This document shows positions 1-11,266 of a DNA stretch of 64,000 nucleotides, piece by piece. Below the pieces are notes generated by a model. It was not told the DNA's origin and did no database searches. It saw nothing but the letters and a program-made list of their open reading frames with translations. Position 1 is the first letter of the stretch. Each line of letters begins with the position of its first letter. The stretch lies in NCBI GenBank assembly GCA_964019155.1, contig OZ025243.1, positions 18,545,027 to 18,609,026 of the forward strand. The letters run 5' to 3'. The stretch comes from Osedax fenrisi (taxonomy: Eukaryota; Annelida; Polychaeta; Sabellida; Siboglinidae). Both the position numbers and the translations under genes were made by a program.

Positions 1-1425
1 TAAAAAAATATTTTTTCTAAAATCTATTCTATAATTATATATGCATTACATACCAAGTGAGACTATACAAGCATATATGTATGTGGTCATTGATATTTGT
101 AGTTATAGTTATAGTTATTTTCACAGTTGTGGTTAGGTTGGGTTAAGTTTTAATTTTTGTAGGTTTTTTGTAGCCGCATTACTTCCCGAGTGAGCCTATA
201 AAAGCATATTTATTTATATTGTTATTTTCACAGTTGTGGTTAGGTTAGGTTAAGTTTAAATTTTTGGAGGTTTTTTTTAACTGCATTACTTCCCGAGTGA
301 GCCTATAATAGTATATTTTCACTTTAGTGGTTAGGTTGGGTTAAGTTTAAATTTTTGAAGGTTTTTTTTAGCTACATTACTTCCTGATAGAGACTAAGTA
401 TATTTGCACTGTTGTGGTTAGTTTAGGTTAAGTTTTAATTTGTGAGGTTTTTTTAGATGCATTACTTCTCAAGTGAGCCTATACAATTATATTATCACGG
501 TTGTGGTTAGGTTGGGTTAAGTTTTAATTTGTGTAGGTTTTTTTTAGCTGCATTAATTCCCGAATGAGCCTATAAAAGCATATTTATTTATATTGTTATT
601 TTTACAGTTGTGGTTAGGTTGGGTTAAGTTTAAATTTTTGAAGGTTTTTTTAGCTGCATTACTTCTCGAATGAGCCTATAAAAGTATATTGTCACGGTTG
701 TGGTTAGGTTGGGTTAAGTTTAAATTTGTGTATTTTTTTAGCTGCATTACACTCCAAATGATCCTATAAAAGTATATTGTCACGGTTGTGTTTATGTTAG
801 GTTAATTTTTAATTTGTGTAGGTTTTTTTTATCTGCATTACTTCCCGAGTGAGCCTATAAAAACATATTTATTTATATTGTTATATTCACAGTTGTGGTT
901 AGGTTGGGTTAAGTTTTAATTTGTGGAGGTTTTTTTTAGCTGCATTACTTCCCGAGTGAACCTATAAAAATATATTTATTTATATTGTTATTTTCTCAGT
1001 TGTGGTTAGATTGGGTTAAGTTTTTATTGGGGAGGTTTTTTTTAGCTGCATTACTTCCCGAGTGAGCCTATAATAGCATATTTATTTATATTGTTATTTT
1101 CACTGTTGTGGTTAGGTTGTGTTAAGTTTTAATTTGTGGAGGTTTTTTTTAGCTGCATTACTTCCCGAGTGAACCTATAAAAGTATGTTTATTTATATTG
1201 TTATTTTCTCAGTTGTGGTTAGGTTTGGTTAAGTTTTTATTTGGGGAGGTTTTTTTTAGATGCATCACTTCCCGAGTGAGCATATAAAAGCATTTTTATT
1301 TATATAGTTATATTCACAGTTGTGGTTAGATTGGATTAAGTTTTAATATTGGTGATTTTTTTAGCTGCATCACTTTCCGAGTACATTACATCACCTCCCG
1401 AGTATATTACATCACTAAGTGAACG
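1..1425. repeat. Diverged ~80-110 bp minisatellite with TTAGGTT-like core
   Basis: About 13 imperfect copies of one module follow each other. Each contains a TGTGGTTAGGTTGGGTTAAG-like core, a T-rich stretch, then GCATTACTTCCCGAGTGAGC and CTATAAAAG. Copies differ in length because some lack the TATTTATTTATATTG segment. The core resembles the arthropod telomere word TTAGG, but it is embedded in a complex repeat and is not a simple telomeric array. No gene is visible. The array ends at the GC-rich segment that closes at 1466. Confidence 0.85.
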
Positions 1426-1467
1426 TTACGCGCGATCACGGGCGAAGCCGGGCCCCGACCGCCTAGT
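1426..1467 (+). mobile_element. Possible Helitron-like 3' terminus
   Basis: A sudden GC-rich stretch contains a short hairpin (GGC-GAA-GCC at about 1441) and ends in CTAG followed by T (1463-1467), directly before a TA tract. Known Helitrons end with a GC-rich hairpin about 10-15 nt before CTRR and insert before T. No Rep/helicase gene is present, so this would be a non-autonomous copy carrying the minisatellite. The call is tentative because the 5' TC end was not found. Confidence 0.3.
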
Positions 1468-1735
1468 ATATATATATATATAAAACTCATTAAATAGAAA
1501 ATTGATATAAAAGTTAATTTTTCAATTATTCTTATATTTCTGCTAATTATTTGAAGTATAAATTGTGACTGCTTAATTTAAAATGATATGTATACACTCT
1601 GTGATTAACCTAGCAGCCTATGTATACTTTAAGTCAGTCAGAAGTCGTTATATTCCATGACTACGTTAGATAAATTCCTCGACGTGTTCACTTCGACGTC
1701 GAGTGGTAAACAACCTAGAACACAATCGGTCTCGC

Positions 1736-1762
1736 CACGCCCAAGATATCTTTAGGGGCGTG
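1736..1762. other. Conserved 27-bp palindrome, possible LTR remnant
   Basis: CACGCCC and GGGCGTG arms flank an AAGATATCTT centre, making a near-perfect hairpin. The motif recurs at 10956-10982, 25091-25117 and, in diverged form preceded by TGT, at 33460-33486. TGTCACGCCC-like starts occur in some insect LTR retrotransposons, so this could be debris of an LTR. No pol gene or paired LTR is visible, so the nature is open. Confidence 0.5.
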
Positions 1763-2045
1763 ACTATCAATTACGCATGAATACTAATTAATATACGGAA
1801 GTAATTACGACTTTCCAGAAGCAATCATATTTCATGTGTTTCGTTTCCGATGACGAATGAAATCTCTGCAGATGATACATATCATGATATCGTCGTGTTC
1901 AATATAGTTCACTGAACACAATTAAATTACTGATATATGAAATGAATTTAATATTTTTTAGAATACAAAATATTTAAAATTTGTTTTTAAGATAATTAAA
2001 TCGAGTTTACTATATTTAACTTAATATATCATTCAAATAAGATAT

Positions 2046-3210
2046 TTCTATAAATATAAATAATACTACAAAGGCTAACACCCCAATCCGAACAAATCAT
2101 ATCTGAGGAACAAGCAAGGCAGAAGTATGGTCGAATAGATCACAAATTTCAGAACCCTTATAGAAAAGCATATTGATTCACAGATGAACATGTTCCATAA
2201 TTTCATTGATTTCAGGAAACTATTTGACAGCATCTATCACGAAGAAATATAGTCAATACTTCAACATTATGGTATCACGAATTAATTACAATAATTAAAG
2301 CTTTATATAACAATTCCAGTGTAGTACTGATTAGTAACCACCTAGGCAATTCGTTCAAATCAACGGTTGGAGTACTTCAATGGTGTTTTCTATCACCTGT
2401 ATTCTTCAATATAGTCCTAGAGGAAATCATGTAGGAAGTACAATACAATCTAAGGCCATGAATAGTAATAGGTGACAGACCAATTTGGAATCTGAAATTT
2501 GCAGATGACACTGATTTACTAGCATGTACCAATAAAGATATGACCAACCAATTGTCTAAATGTTCTAGAAGATATGATATCGATATCAGTTCAGAAAAAT
2601 TAAGCTAATGGTTAATAGCAATAACTCCTATCTTCATGCTGACATCACAGTAAATGATAATAAACTGGAAGAAGTCAACAAATTATGTTACAAAGGATGT
2701 TACAAAGGATGTTTCACGTGAAACTTACATTAGAATAAGTCTAGCTCTCGCGACTTCAGTCATGATACGACTATATATTATATAGTACAGCCGACACATA
2801 CATTTAAGCTAAATTACGATGTATACCGCTCACTCGTCCTTTCAATATTAACATATGGATTTGAGGCCTATACCATTAAGGATGATAGCTTATTTGATGG
2901 AGAAGATGATAGAAATAATCGGTAAATCCTGTGTTACGCATGGTCAAACGACGTAAACTAAAATGGTATGGGTATATATCCAGACATGACTATTTCAGCA
3001 ACACGATAACGAAAGACATGGTTTAAGTGTCGCGAAAGCAAAATCGTCCACGCAAGCAATGGTTCGACAATATATCTGATTGTACTAATGATGTACTAAT
3101 TAGTCAAGCTTAAGCTGGACGTGAACCAACTATTGCACAAAGCCCACGATCGCGATGGCTGATAAAGTGTGTTGTTAAGGCAGACATGAAGAATTTGACT
3201 ATAATATCTA
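2046..3210 (+). pseudogene. RTE-type LINE reverse transcriptase remnant, unit 1
   Basis: Interrupted frames read like an RTE reverse transcriptase: ISEEQAG-like segment, FIDFRKLFDSIYHEE (palm A), a VLQWCFLSPVFFNIVLEEIM segment, then NLKFADDTDLLA (catalytic FADD) near 2490-2520. A degenerate C-terminal segment (LSILTYGFEAYTI) follows near 2840. Multiple stops and frameshifts show it is dead. It lacks the endonuclease 5' part and is duplicated at 11267-12400 and, more diverged, at 25440-26560. Confidence 0.75.
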
Positions 3211-3211
3211 A

Positions 3212-3480
3212 ATGACTCAAGCTAATCTTAACCAAAGAAATCATGACGTTGCGTCTTTAAAGCCGAAAGGAAGGGGCGTAGCCGATCTTAGCAAGAACAA
3301 AGAGAAAATACTACTGTATAGCTCTCTGAAACTACTTAGTTGCAATAGCTATATACAAATTGCAACACTTAATGTTAGAATAATACGAACATTAGACAAA
3401 ATATACGAAATAGCAAACATCTTCAACAAATGCAAACTATCTATTCTTGGAATTATAGACCATAAAATAGTCCACACTTA
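3212..3480 (+). pseudogene. 5' piece of a second RTE element (endonuclease start), unit 1
   Basis: An open frame of 89 codons carries the start of an RTE-type apurinic-like endonuclease: IQIATLNVRIIRT, then KIYEIANIFNKCKLSILGI and DHKIVH, matching the conserved N-terminus of RTE ORFs. It stops right after this motif, so only about a tenth of a full ORF is present. Unit 2 has the same fragment with one residue change (A to D near the start). A longer version with the rest of the element follows the third unit at 26893. It is not a host gene. Confidence 0.75.
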
Positions 3481-4040
3481 ATAGTATATTGTGAATTGTG
3501 TATAATAAAAATATATATATATTTTGTTATTTTAACCATATTGGAATATTATTACTATATTATTACAATATTCATATATTTTTATAACTAGATAAAAAAA
3601 CTATGTTAACTATATGTAAAAATTGTTATATGATATGTGTATATATTATATCTGATTTGTATTATATTCCATTAGGCTGTTGTTAAGTATTTGTTTATTT
3701 AAATAAAGTCATGCATTCACATATCCTATATATCATGTATCATATAGTATACTATATTATATATAGTATATATACTTCAATATAATGTAGAATAGAGGTG
3801 TTAACACTACCTAGTAACTGTCAACTTTAATTTGTTATCAATTAATAAAATTATACAGACTAATAAATACAAATTAAAAATAATAAAACGATATTACAAT
3901 GATGTTTATTTGTAATTTTGTATAGAGTTACATGTGTATACAACTTTTATAGATATTGGAAATATAGTATACCATAGTCCATATAAGATTTACTAAATAT
4001 AATCAACTATTATATTATATCTGAGATAAATATTAATACA

Positions 4041-4090
<50 letters not shown>

Positions 4091-4194
4091 GTAGATGTAT
4101 CCATATTATTATATTATACATTACATATAATAAAATAGTTTTTATCTATCATATTATATCTGAGATAAATGTTAATAAATTATATATATATGTA
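3481..4194. other. AT-rich spacer with (TA)n tract
   Basis: I see no coding signal here. The stretch holds short AT words, partial palindromes around 3745-3790 and a (TA)n run at about 4043-4087 whose length differs between copies (shorter at about 13253-13280). The same spacer occurs in unit 2 and, reversed, at the right end of the window. Confidence 0.7.
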
Positions 4195-5152
4195 AGGTAA
4201 AGTCTCCTATTACCGACCCCCTCCCAATACCGACCCCTCTCGTATCTCAGTAACTATAAGATATATCAAAAAATGATATATACATGAATTGTTAGTAATT
4301 TAATGATAAATATGAATAACTATTTTGTTTTAAAAATATTCAATCCTACAATTGTTATTTGATCAAAGGTAATATTATGTTTTTACTTTTTAAATATTTG
4401 AATAATAACATTTTTTAAATCATTGTATTTTTATTAATTAAAAGAAAACTAAATACTGCGCATAATATTGTAGATCAACACAGTGTTTATAACAATTATA
4501 AAAATAATTTAATTTGAATAACTATTAACTAATATATCTTATTTATAGCAACCCATATTATTTTCTTATTACCGACCACCTATATTACCATAATACCGAC
4601 CCCATGTGATTTATAATATTCAATCAAAATAGATCCGTATTTTTCCTTAAAAATATGTCGTAAATTGTTGGTGTATCATTGATATATATATTTAGGATTA
4701 TTGATTACAGTTGATTATATACATACTGATTAATACATAAATATTAAATAATAATATACACTATTTTAATATAATAACTATAAAGTTTAAATTTAAATTT
4801 AATATTACTATTAAAATATAAATTGAATAACAAATAAATTGCGTGTATGTTATAAATAATTATATTTATGTATATCTACTATTTGTATTATATATTATAA
4901 TATACAATTATGTATACCACTATAATTTTAGGGGGCCTGTAATAGGAGAATGAGGTCGGTATTATGCACATGTATACGATTACCGAACCCCATGTTTATT
5001 CTTGAAAATATAATTATATCAACAATTTAAAATAGCCTCATTATTCATTACCATAATATCATCCTAATTACAAAATGTCAAATAAATATATTTATTATTG
5101 AATAAGTTATTACAAATAATCATTTATGGATCGGTAATCGAAGACTATCCCT
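4195..5152. mobile_element. TA-flanked MITE with GGTAAAGTCTCC terminus, unit 1
   Basis: The left end reads AGGTAAAGTCTCCTATTACC after a TA dinucleotide. A degenerate inverted version (GGTAATCGAAGACTATCCCT) closes near 5150. Interior words such as ACCGACCCC and GGTCGGTATTA recur in both orientations. There is no ORF. A second copy lies in unit 2 (about 13390-14345). An inverted copy is split by the 9.6-kb element: its left half is at about 52810-53305 and its right half at 62895-63374. TA flanks suggest a Tc1/mariner-like or other TA-targeting family. Confidence 0.6.
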
Positions 5153-5159
5153 GAGATGT

Positions 5160-5490
5160 AACCCAGTAAACAACAATATACAAATATGTTCATATTATGA
5201 ACATACAAAAATGAACATATTATGAACATACAAATATGAACATATTATGAACATATTATGAATATACAAATATGAACATATTATGAACATACAAATATGA
5301 ACATATTATGAACATACAAATATGAACATATTATGAACATACAAATATGAACATATTATGAACATATTATGAATATACAAATATGAACATATTATGAACA
5401 TACAAATATGAACATATTATGAACATATTATGAACATACATATATGAACATATTATGAACATATTATGAACATACAAATATGATCATTGG
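5160..5490. repeat. Minisatellite of ATGAACATATTATGAACATA units behind a CCCAGTAAACAACA end
   Basis: The block opens with CCCAGTAAACAACA and then repeats ATGAACATATTATGAACATA / CAAATATGAACATATT units more than ten times. The unit is self-complementary (GTTCATAATATGAAC-like). The same opening and array form the left end of the large element at 53306 and, inverted, its right end at 62892. Unit 2 carries a shorter version at 14352-14610, which looks like replication slippage. Confidence 0.85.
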
Positions 5491-6044
5491 TATTATATTG
5501 ACCTGATTCAAGCTCATGTGAACTCATACCATTATATTTATATTATATGTGATATTATAATTTGGCTTTAAGGCTAGGTAATTGTATATATATATATATA
5601 TATATATAATACATTATCTGAATATTTCTAGTAAATCAAAGCATTATTAAAAGAGTTTAAGTTTGAATAAGTGAAATATATATACAATAATTATTATAAG
5701 TACATTTATTCTATAATATAATTATGACATTATTGCTAATATAAAATAAAATGCCCAATTATATTTATCTTACCAATACACTATTTATTATTCAGATAAT
5801 ATATATAAACATACACGATTTATTTTAAAATGATGACAAGAAAATAAATAAAAAATATGTTATAACATGCAAATCCATGTATAAATAAGTATTGTAATAT
5901 GTTGATATTTTTATTTTAAAACTGATTCTTTTGAGATATATTTTACATACAAATAATTATATTAGGAATATATGAATATATGAATTCCCATAAAAAAATA
6001 GTAATATATTTCCGTTATTCAATTCGACATTGCAGATGAACACT
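5491..6044. other. AT-rich spacer, non-coding
   Basis: No gene is seen. A (TA)n run sits at about 5583-5608. In the inverted copy a CR1-like LINE inserted exactly into this tract (47185-52436). The part from about 5755 to 6030 is homologous to 53521-53640 plus 54240-54345, inside the 9.6-kb element. Confidence 0.65.
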
Positions 6045-6725
6045 TTAACAGATTGACATAGATCTGTTATGATAATTGATATTTTTAATATGAAAAAATA
6101 TTATTATACAACGTTTGTTTTAAATTTAAATAAGAATACTCTACATCATTATTGAATTTCATTATGAGGATTATTTAATAGTTAATAATTAATAATAATA
6201 ATAACATTTAATAATAATCATAATAATAATTATATAGAGTTACTTCTTACGGAGTGAAATGCAGTATGAAATCTGATAGAATTTACGAGTTATATTATGG
6301 CTTGACATGGTATGCAAACTATTTAGAAGCTCGACACGGCAGCAAACTCTTTAGCAGCTCGACACGGCAGCAAACTCTTTAGCAGCTCGACACGGCAGCA
6401 AACTCTTTAGCAGCTCGACACGGCAGCAAACTCTTTAGCAGCTCGACATGACAGCAAACTCTTTAGCAGCTCGACACGGGAGCAAACTCTTAAGAAGATT
6501 GGCATGGATCTGTCATATTTTTTAATATGAAAAAATATTATTAAACAACATTTGTTTTAAATTTAAATAAGAATAATCTATATCATTATTGAATTTCATT
6601 ATGAGAATTATTTAATAGTTATTAATTGATAATAATAATAACATTTAATAATAATCATAATAATAATTATATAGAGTTACCTCTTACGGAGTGAAATGCA
6701 GTATGAAATCTGATAGAATTCACGA
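6045..6725. repeat. ~235-bp direct repeats flanking a 28-bp tandem array
   Basis: Two near-identical segments (about 6045-6300 and 6488-6725), each ending in TTACGGAGTGAAATGCAGTA words, flank six copies of a 28-bp unit CTCGACACGGCAGCAAACTC + TTTAGCAG (about 6329-6487). Unit 2 has the same arrangement at about 15205-15870. The inverted copy (46490-46745) has one segment and no 28-bp array, so duplication of the segment and array growth are specific to the direct units, or were lost in the inverted one. Confidence 0.8.
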
Positions 6726-6822
6726 ATTATATTACGTTTGTACGTGATAGTACGTTGTGCTAAAGGGGACAGCATGATATGATATAACGTGGCAGTACGG
6801 TGTGCTGAAAATTATATTTGTG
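6726..6822. repeat. Single monomer of the TATCATACTGTCACGTTA satellite
   Basis: One copy of the GTGATAGTACGTTGTGCTA ... GGGACAGCATGATATGATAT ... GGCAGTACGGTGTGCTGAAA sequence lies upstream of the gene promoter. The same sequence, reversed, is amplified to about 1.6 kb at 44868-46480 in the inverted copy. Unit 2 also has a single monomer (about 15890-15965). Confidence 0.8.
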
Positions 6823-7282
6823 TGATAACATATTTATATGAACATATTATGAACATAATATGTTCATATTAATATGTTGTCAAATAAATATTTGTATGAA
6901 AATTATATTTGTGTGATCCAGTGCGCAATGTAGTATACACGTTGTGCATACGTTTATGTAAGCTAACTGAATTTAACTGTGTTTATAAGAACTATAAAAG
7001 TTATCAATATAAATTGAAATATACTATAATTTAAGAATTTAAATACCATTTATATATATTAAATAATATATTTATTTAATAATAATATAAAATACAATTA
7101 TGTTCATGAATATACTATTTAAATTTTTTTTTTGTAATACATAATATTATAATCAATATATACATTGATGATTGATAAACTTTCAAATACACATGTCACC
7201 AGTCATACCCAATAATTAATAACCTTTAGATCTACGGAACAAACCAGAGCGGTTATTGTGCACCCGACGTAGTCTAACTTAA

Positions 7283-7378
7283 CAATAGATCTATTGACAT
7301 ATAAATCGATAGTCACGTGACTAGACCACGTGATCACGTGTTATATAAGTGACAGTCGTATCGATAAGCTCGTCACTT
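7283..7378 (+). promoter_or_regulatory. Core promoter of secreted CBM14 gene copy 1
   Basis: The order is a 14-bp palindrome CAATAGATCTATTG (7283-7296), three CACGTG E-boxes (7314-7319, 7327-7332, 7335-7340), a TATA box TATATAAG (7342-7349), and an initiator-like TCACTT at 7373-7378, about 31 bp after the TATA start. The start codon at 7412 leaves a 5' leader of roughly 40 nt. All elements are intact in copies 2 and 3. CACGTG is bound by bHLH(-Zip) factors in general; which factor acts here is unknown. Confidence 0.75.
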
Positions 7379-7411
7379 CATCACTAAGATACACGACTGT
7401 CAGCGTACATT

Positions 7412-7981
7412 ATGATCATGATGGCATACAGTAGCACTGCGTGTATAGTGCTGGGCTTATTTACAGGTTAGGGCTATTCTATTCATAGCTATATTATATA
7501 CACAGTATTAGCATGTTTACTCATTTATTATATTTATAATTATTATCATAAATATTAATAAATATTATTCATAAATAAAATGATAAAATTATATTCTAGT
7601 TCAGTAAACTATTTTATTTTAAACACACGAATTCACTATTATTTGTCATACCTGATATGTATATTGTAAAGTTAAACTCGATAGTAAAATATACAAATAA
7701 AACATTAATCTCCCTCACATAATACTAGATACATACGCATACCTACTTACAGTTCTAGAAGCTATGACGATGCACATACCTAACTGCATAACTTCGTGTG
7801 TGGGCTTGGAAAACGGCATATACCAATCGTGTAGAGGATGTAACCTCATGGAGTTATGCGATAGTCATGAAATGTATGCTGGTGGCGCGTGTAGGGATGG
7901 CCTTATATTTAATGATTCTACCAAGCAGTGTCTTTCTGAAAGTGTTGTGGAGTGCGGTATGCCATGTTTGTATTTCGTCAC

Positions 7982-8015
<34 letters not shown>

Positions 8016-8640
8016 AGTATGTAGTATATTAAATATAATTAAATGTTCGCGCTATTATAGTGATATTCTATTGGTTCATATATGCACCGCATTAATAATA
8101 ATAACATAGGTATGAATATCACTTTATCACATGCAATACTTACTATGGATAGCGTACCCTTATCTCCCCTAACAAATGACATAATATACGTGACTTTATA
8201 CCTTATATGGTACAATAGCTACAGAATCATCTGCATACATGCATTATATTTATATGATATACATGCATGCTGATATACTATAGTATAATATCTATATATC
8301 GATATCTGATTATTATTTATCTATTTAACTTATTTAAAATATATATAAATTAGTATAATAAAAACCTGCTATTTAATTAATATAATATTAAGTAAAATAT
8401 TACTAAATAATTAACAGTAAGTGGAGAGTTTAAAGTTGATCTATCGAATAATGATTATGGTCAGGCATATTTATATGAAGGAACGTATAAAAATGACGAA
8501 AAGGTTAAATAATTAATTAAAATTTATAATTATAATTATAAATAAATGTTTAAAATTCATTAATTAATACAAATATCAATACTTATTTTAATAAATTTAT
8601 AATATTACATCTAACTGTTTAATCACTATGGAAATTGGTG

Positions 8641-8680
<40 letters not shown>

Positions 8681-9507
8681 TTACTAATTAATTATAAAAA
8701 CTTTTAATTTATATGATAATATGATTAATTTAGAGATGGAAATGTTTGGATCATCTTAACTCTAGAGATTCTCAAAGATTCATATATTACTTATTTTAAT
8801 ATCAATACTTATTTTACTAACTGTATAATGTTATATCAGATAATTTCTTAACGTATTAATTCTATATATATATATATATATTAATATTACTACTTAATTA
8901 TATAATATATGATAATTTTAGAGATGGAAAATATTAGATAATTTTAACTTTGGAGGATCCGCACGATCGATATCTTGCAACTCTACATTCTACTATGAAT
9001 TCACTCCCCCGAAATGCCTCAAGAAGATATACATGGATTTTGAAACCTTGGAAGACGATTCTCCAGCGGGGATGTCAATATTTGATAGAACTTCTTCTAA
9101 CGGTTAGGCTATGAGATGTGAGATCAGTTAAAATATGAAATATAACAATATGTATAACTACACAAAGCTATATATCTCAAGTTCACATTACACGTTCAAT
9201 AGTACTCTTTTATTTTAATATATATATATATATATATATAAACATATATAAATTAGTATATCATTAAAACGTCCATTAAAACTATATATATATATATATA
9301 TAATATTATAGTGTGTATTTTAAATTAATTTGTTTGATAATCTATTTCTCAATAATAAAGGAATTTATAAATAATGAGAAATTATCAATTAATTACACAT
9401 ATTTATTATATAGTTTACTATATTTATAAATAAATGAATACATTTAATTATAAAATAATAGATGTAATATTTATGATATTTAATTAAATAGCAATAAGTA
9501 TGTATTG

Positions 9508-9552
<45 letters not shown>

Positions 9553-10223
9553 CATATATATATTATAATATAATATGATATCATATTATAAAGTATTTAA
9601 TGATTCCATTATTTGTAATGTTAATAAATTTATAATTCATATATAATATTACCCCTTAGAATTAATAAAAAGTAACCCTACTTATATTATCTATTATGGA
9701 TAATATATATTCAATTAAATTATTGAATAAAATAATAAAATATTATGTATAATACATTTTGTTTAAATATAAATATAATTAAATTTAATTATCAACTATT
9801 ATAATTATAATAGTATAAATTATATAATAATTTAATAATATATGCTGGTAGTCATTACACACTAGGAAATGCACTAATATATGCATATATGCATATATAT
9901 TTGTCATAGTTTTATATTTAAATATATTAATTATTATAGGAACATTATTTGTCTAAATTAATCCATTATGAGTTTTAAAGCTTATATTAGATAATGTATT
10001 ATAATTTAGAACGATATAAATAGCTATAATAACTTTATTAAAATACAATTAATTAATAACCTAACATAAGTACAATGAATTATAATACACCATACAGCTG
10101 TCTCGGGTGTTACTTGGTTCTATAAGGGTAATAAAAAGGGACAAATGTTCATGTTCGCTAATAAAAAGAATTATTATCAGAATGATATCGTCAGTTCACC
10201 TTCTTTCGGAGAGGTATGTATAC

Positions 10224-10294
<71 letters not shown>

Positions 10295-10509
10295 GTTACT
10301 TCTTTGTTATATTTTAAGTTACAATATATTAACAGGTAAAGAATGAATATATATCATTTGATGGAAATACGATAGGTAAGCCTAAAGAGGTTTTATCTTT
10401 CAAGAACTTAGGTGACAATTTAATATATATCGGAATGAATATTAACATGATTGACAGAGTTGATCGCAAATCTTTTGTTTGTAAAATGAACGTTAAATGG
10501 ACTTGTTAA
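7412..10509 (+). CDS. Secreted CBM14 (peritrophin-A) domain protein, copy 1, six exons
   Basis: Hand-built model with exons 7412-7466, 7753-7956, 8418-8503, 8922-9102, 10098-10213 and 10336-10509. All introns are GT..AG and phases match (1,1,0,1,0), giving 816 nt and 271 aa. Residues 1-22 form a signal peptide (hydrophobic CIVLGLFTVL, likely cut after LEA). Residues 34-86 form one CBM14 domain with spacing C34-x13-C48-x5-C54-x10-C65-x12-C78-x7-C86 and the family's DGLIFND-TKQC words. C30 and C45 are an extra pair. CBM14 domains bind chitin in peritrophic matrix and cuticle proteins. Residues 88-271 are not recognised: two Cys at 134 and 147, an N-glycosylation site NST at 135, many aromatic residues, and a C-terminal VCKMNVKWTC. 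AATAAA follows at 10565. Splice sites and open frame recur in copy 2 despite many substitutions, which supports a real gene. Function beyond possible chitin binding is inference. Confidence 0.85.
8734..8795 (+). pseudogene. Decayed duplicate of exon 4 within intron 3
   Basis: After TTTAG comes AGATGGAAATGTTTGGATCA, matching the start of true exon 4 (8922). The likeness fades after about 60 bases and the downstream intron text (ACTTATTTTAATATCAATAC) is also duplicated. The inverted copy has the same relic (about 39300-39353), whereas copy 2 lacks it. It looks like an intragenic tandem duplication whose extra exon decayed. Confidence 0.6.
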
Positions 10510-10564
10510 GTTAATCGACGTTTTCTTAAATTTAACGATACCATGTTGATAATGATATATTTAT

Positions 10565-10570
10565 AATAAA
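10565..10570 (+). promoter_or_regulatory. Poly(A) signal of CBM14 gene copy 1
   Basis: AATAAA lies 56 nt after the stop codon. Copy 2 has the same hexamer at 24689-24694. In this AT-rich sequence the hexamer is common, so support comes from position and conservation. Confidence 0.5.
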
Positions 10571-11266
10571 ATATTGATATATTGAATGATTTATTATTTG
10601 TTTACATATTATAATATTATAACAGTGTTATAAAACTCTTTTTCCTGATTAAATAATAAAATAGTTAAGTAATGCTTATCTAATATATATATATATATAT
10701 ATAAAACTCATTAAATAGAAAATTGATATAAAAGTTAATTTTTCAATTATTCTTATATTTCTGCTAATTATTTGAAGTATAAATTGTGACTGCTTAATTT
10801 AAAATGATATGTATACACTCTGTGATTAACCTAGCAGCCTATGTATACTTTAAGTCAGTCAGAAGTCGTTATATTCCATGACTACGTTAGATAAATTCCT
10901 CGACGTGTTCACTTCGACGTCGAGTGGTAAACAACCTAGAACACAATCGGTCTCGCCACGCCCAAGATATCTTTAGGGGCGTGACTATCAATTACGCATG
11001 AATACTAATTAATATACGGAAGTAATTACGACTTTCCAGAAGCAATCATATTTCATGGGTTTCGTTTCCGATGACGAATGAAATCTCTGCAGATGATACA
11101 TATCATGATATCGTCGTGTTCAATATAGTTCACTGAACACAATTAAATTACTGATATATGAAATGAATTTAATATTTTTTAGAATACAAAATATTTAAAA
11201 TTTGTTTTTAAGATAATTAAATCGAGTTTACTATATTTAACTTAATATATCATTCAAATAAGATAT

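Larger units (their letters stand above)
1481..10700 (+). repeat. Segmental duplication unit 1 (9.2 kb)
   Basis: This block reappears almost base for base from 10702 onward. It starts just after a TA tract with ATAAAACTCATTAAATAG and ends in another TA tract before the same words. Contents: palindrome-bearing AT-rich DNA, RTE LINE pieces, MITEs and minisatellites (4195-6825), then a complete secreted-protein gene with promoter (7283-10570). Because both unit borders fall in TA microsatellites, unequal exchange at such tracts is a simple explanation (inference). Confidence 0.9.

Noticed and set aside
1..1425. Telomere-like TTAGGTTGGGTTAAG words
   Set aside because: They occur once per ~100-bp complex unit with unrelated sequence between, so this is a minisatellite and not a telomeric array.
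3212..3480. 89-codon ORF as a host gene
   Set aside because: It matches the N-terminus of RTE endonucleases and is continued by a full RTE element at 26893.
6329..6487. Regular 28-bp repeats resembling a CRISPR array
   Set aside because: The copies are directly adjacent with no unique spacers, and the setting is a eukaryotic repeat region.
8082..8273. 63-codon ORF in intron 2, also present at 17224-17415 and 39822-40013
   Set aside because: It is kept in all three copies, but the whole intron is equally conserved by recent duplication; changes are not biased to silent sites, and no donor gives the phase needed to join exon 3.
10107..10346. ORF with long YIYIYI stretch
   Set aside because: It is exon 5 read in the wrong frame and then a (TA)n intron; the true frame splices at 10213.
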